Assembly (NCBI GenBank): GCA_017560705.1
Contig: JAFZEK010000125.1
Coordinates: 1-8,524, forward strand
Length of the DNA stretch: 8,524 nucleotides
Origin: Bacteroidales bacterium
GTDB taxonomy: Bacteria > Bacteroidota > Bacteroidia > Bacteroidales > P3
Reading direction: 5' to 3'
Below the pieces are notes generated by a model. The model searched no databases. It saw nothing but the letters and a program-made list of their open reading frames with translations, and had not been told where the DNA came from. The stretch's first letter is position 1, and each line of letters begins with the position of its first letter. Positions 6,288 through 8,524 of the stretch are shown here, piece after piece. The translations under genes and the position numbers were made by a program.

Positions 6288-7505
6288 ATGATAGCGTCTA
6301 AAGAAATAGCAATAGCCGATTATAACTATGAGTTGCCAGACGAGAGAGTGGCAAAGTATCCGTTGCCCAATCGCGACGAATCAAAATTGTTGGTTTATAA
6401 GAATGGGAGTTTTGAAGAATCGGTTTTCAATCGCATTACCGATTATTTACCGAAGGATAGTTTGCTTGTGTTCAACAACACCAAGGTTATTCATGCTCGT
6501 ATTTTTTTTAGGAAGGAAACAGGTTCGTCCATAGAGGTGTTTTGTTTGGAGCCGTATAATATGTCTGTTTCCGAAGCATTCGAACAGAGAAAAGAATGTA
6601 GGTGGATGTGCTTTGTGGGCAATAATAAGAAATGGAAATCGGGTAAGTTGAGCAGAGAGATTATAGATGGCGACAAAAAAATAAATCTCACCGTTTCCAG
6701 AGAAGAGGCTTGCGGTAATGCGTGGATAGTACTATTCGAATGGGATGATGATAGTTACAGCTTTGCTCACATAATAGAAAAGGCGGGTACTATACCGCTA
6801 CCCCCTTATTTGAACAGGGCAGCGGAGGCCGATGATAAAGAGAGGTATCAAACTGTGTATGCACAGCATGAGGGTTCGGTGGCTGCACCTACGGCAGGAC
6901 TGCATTTTACTCCTAATGTTTTTGCCAAGTTGAAAAACATTGGCATAGATACGGAGTTTGTGACTTTGCATGTGGGAGCCGGAACGTTTAAACCGGTGGA
7001 TTCGGAAACCATAGGCGAACATGAAATGCATGTGGAACGAATACAGATAACAAGGAAAAATGTAGAGAGCTTGTTGAAACATATTCATCAACCAATAATA
7101 GCAGTGGGGACTACATCTGTAAGAACATTGGAGTCGCTTTATTGGATAGGAGTAAAGCTTTGTTATGGATTGGTGAGCAACGACTTGAGTGTAGAACAAT
7201 GGGAGCCTTATGAGCTTTCAGAAAAGCCAAGAATAGGTGCCGAAGAATCGCTGAGCAAGGTGCTTGCTTTTATGGATGACAATGATTTGGACGTACTATA
7301 TGGCAGTACCAAGCTGATGATAGCACCGGGTTATGAATACAGAATAGTGAAAGGCATAGTCACAAATTTTCATCAACCTCAAAGTACGCTACTGTTGCTA
7401 GTGTCGGCTCTTATAGGGGAAGTATGGAAACAAGGCTATTCCTACGCTCTGAACAATGGTTTTAGGTTTTTGAGCTATGGCGATAGTTGCTTGTTTTTGC
7501 CATAA
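6288..7505 (+). CDS. queA: tRNA preQ1(34) S-adenosylmethionine ribosyltransferase-isomerase
   Basis: QueA transfers and isomerises the ribose of S-adenosylmethionine onto preQ1 at wobble position 34 of Asp, Asn, His and Tyr tRNAs, giving epoxyqueuosine. Conserved blocks are intact: YNYELPDERVAKYP (12-25), FNNTKVIHAR (62-71), PPYLNR (172-177), GSVAAPTAGLHFT (196-208), LHVGAGTFKPV (227-237), IAVGTTSVRTLES (271-283), TNFHQPQSTLLLLVSA (359-374) and FRFLSYGDS (392-400). At 405 residues it is about 50 longer than E. coli QueA; the extra length falls mainly around 90-150 and 285-345. I recall the same enlarged form in Bacteroides, so it is a family variant, not a fusion. The ATG at 6288 was chosen for its normal spacing to the first conserved block. 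No other queuosine gene is in the window. No terminator is evident after the TAA, so some read-through into pyrH is possible. Confidence 0.96.
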   Translation: MIASKEIAIADYNYELPDERVAKYPLPNRDESKLLVYKNGSFEESVFNRITDYLPKDSLLVFNNTKVIHARIFFRKETGSSIEVFCLEPYNMSVSEAFEQRKECRWMCFVGNNKKWKSGKLSREIIDGDKKINLTVSREEACGNAWIVLFEWDDDSYSFAHIIEKAGTIPLPPYLNRAAEADDKERYQTVYAQHEGSVAAPTAGLHFTPNVFAKLKNIGIDTEFVTLHVGAGTFKPVDSETIGEHEMHVERIQITRKNVESLLKHIHQPIIAVGTTSVRTLESLYWIGVKLCYGLVSNDLSVEQWEPYELSEKPRIGAEESLSKVLAFMDDNDLDVLYGSTKLMIAPGYEYRIVKGIVTNFHQPQSTLLLLVSALIGEVWKQGYSYALNNGFRFLSYGDSCLFLP

Positions 7506-7635
7506 AAACGAGATGGAATGAAATAATGACAAGGATGGTGTATTTACTGCAATGTTTTTCAGTTCTTTAAATTTTTCCAGATAAAGAAATGATAATTTAT
7601 TTTGACAAATAGCTGAAATATTGTGGGAATTTTAT

Positions 7636-7643
7636 TACTTTTG
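7636..7643 (+). promoter_or_regulatory. pyrH -7 box
   Basis: TACTTTTG fits the TAnnTTTG -7 consensus. No TTTG sits at the correct upstream distance; the TTTG at 7601-7604 is too far and the TTG at 7621-7623 too close. The predicted start near 7649 gives a leader of about 140 bases, holding a small GCAG/CTGC hairpin (7686-7700) and direct repeats of AAGCTA (7701-7706 and 7723-7728). Confidence 0.6.
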
Positions 7644-7789
7644 TTGTCATTAATATCTTGGCTTTTTGCTGTAAATATTAGTATAGCAGACGCTTACTGC
7701 AAGCTAGTATGTAACAAATGTACAAGCTAAGTTTGGATAGTTTAAAATATCAAGGGAAGAGAAAAAACAAAAATAAAATAGAAGACATT

Positions 7790-8494
7790 ATGAAATATAG
7801 TCGTATATTATTAAAGCTCAGTGGCGAGTCATTGATGGGAGAGCAAAGCTATGGTATTTCACCCGAAATGCTTTCGCAATATGCTGAAGAGATAAAAGCT
7901 GTAGTTGAAAAGAAAGTCCAAGTATCGGTAGTGATAGGCGGAGGTAATATCTTCAGAGGGCTAAGTGGGGCAGCCAAAGGCATGGACCGAGTACAAGGAG
8001 ATTATATGGGCATGTTGGCAACGCTTATAAACAGCATGGCATTGCAAGCAGAATTAGAAAAACAAGGTGTAAAGACCGAATTATTGTCGGGATTGGCTAT
8101 TGAGCCTATATGTCGTGAAATGAGCCGTAGCAGAGCTATAGAGGCTATGGAAAGCGGAAAAGTGGTTATAATAGGAGGTGGTAGTGGCAATCCGTTCTTT
8201 ACTACCGATACAGCTTCTGCACTTAGAGCTGTAGAAATAAAGGCTGATGTGATATTGAAAGGCACAAGGGTTGACGGAGTATATACTGCCGACCCTGAAA
8301 AAGACCCTACAGCAGTGAAGTACACTACACTGTCGTTTCAAGAAGCCTTGGCTAAAAAATTGAAGATAATGGATTTGACAGCCTTTGCTTTGTGCGAAGA
8401 GAATAATTTGCCTATATATGTATTCGACATGAATAAAAGAGGCAACTTGCAAAAAGTAGTAGAAGGCGAAAACATTGGAACAGAAGTAAAATAG
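7790..8494 (+). CDS. pyrH: UMP kinase
   Basis: PyrH phosphorylates UMP to UDP with ATP in pyrimidine nucleotide synthesis; it belongs to the amino-acid kinase family and is hexameric in bacteria. The 234 residues match the family length. Visible elements are the phosphate-binding LKLSGESL (8-15), VVIGGGNIFRG (48-57), DYMGMLAT (71-78) in the UMP site, GGGSGNPFFTTDTA (129-142) and the nucleotide-binding KGTRVDGVYTADPEKDP (157-173), with DMNKRGNL near the C terminus. I chose the ATG at 7790, which gives MKYSRILLKLSGES; the frame is open to an ATG at 7718, but those 24 lysine-rich codons are not typical of the family. The gene has its own promoter behind queA. It ends in TAG, 25 bases before another ATG at the window edge, which suggests a short operon continuing to the right. 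Confidence 0.97.
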   Translation: MKYSRILLKLSGESLMGEQSYGISPEMLSQYAEEIKAVVEKKVQVSVVIGGGNIFRGLSGAAKGMDRVQGDYMGMLATLINSMALQAELEKQGVKTELLSGLAIEPICREMSRSRAIEAMESGKVVIIGGGSGNPFFTTDTASALRAVEIKADVILKGTRVDGVYTADPEKDPTAVKYTTLSFQEALAKKLKIMDLTAFALCEENNLPIYVFDMNKRGNLQKVVEGENIGTEVK

Positions 8495-8519
8495 GTATAA
8501 ATTTTTAAATACACATTAT

Positions 8520-8524
8520 ATGAA
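8520..8524 (+). CDS. Possible start of the next gene (frr candidate), cut by window end
   Basis: ATGAA at the last five bases, 25 bases after the pyrH stop with no terminator between, could start a co-transcribed gene. Ribosome recycling factor (frr) commonly follows pyrH in bacteria, so it is the best guess from context alone. Only one codon and two bases are visible, so nothing in the sequence identifies the product. Confidence 0.25.

Noticed and set aside
6798..7199. 133-codon frame antisense to queA
   Set aside because: It lies wholly inside queA, which has intact motifs across this stretch; the antisense protein is Cys/His/Ser-rich without a recognisable domain.
7718..7789. 24-codon N-terminal extension of pyrH
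   Set aside because: It is lysine-rich and low-complexity; UMP kinases normally begin a few residues before the RILLKLSGES motif, which the ATG at 7790 provides.

Overview
The window looks like chromosomal housekeeping DNA from a member of the Bacteroidota, probably order Bacteroidales. The evidence is the promoter grammar and the proteins. Upstream of several genes there is a TAnnTTTG -7 box, and Shine-Dalgarno signals are weak or absent. The MetRS carries KISTS in place of KMSKS, and QueA has the enlarged form of about 405 residues; both are forms I recall from Bacteroides-like genomes. Composition is moderately AT-rich, and four of the six complete genes end in TAG. I saw no mobile element, CRISPR array, phage gene, tRNA or rRNA.

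Layout. Positions 56-508 (+) encode a GatB/YqeY-domain protein. It converges on an IMP dehydrogenase gene at 622-2124 (-), and the two share one bidirectional terminator (562-600). The IMPDH gene and metG (2369-4426, +) diverge from a 244-bp region rich in dyads and carrying both promoters. metG converges on ung (5082-5768, -) across 655 bp that contain two terminators and about 430 bp without a credible gene but with a cluster of short hairpins. ung and queA (6288-7505, +) diverge from a 519-bp spacer. pyrH (7790-8494, +) follows queA with its own promoter, and an ATG in the last five bases may begin the next gene, possibly frr.

Functions. The genes cover nucleotide and translation housekeeping: guanine nucleotide synthesis (IMPDH), pyrimidine nucleotide synthesis (UMP kinase), tRNA charging (MetRS), tRNA queuosine modification (QueA), DNA repair (uracil-DNA glycosylase) and a putative tRNA-amidation-related protein. 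They are not one pathway, and most form single-gene transcription units.

I did not find a convincing undescribed multi-gene system. The items most worth a second look are the IMPDH, which resembles the Tritrichomonas foetus enzyme more than ordinary bacterial GuaB; a perfect 10-bp hairpin that should sit at the very 5' end of its mRNA; dyads over the metG promoter; and a recurring GTTTTTC...GAAAAAC-type palindrome in three separate intergenic regions, one of them inside a four-hairpin cluster at 4650-4775.
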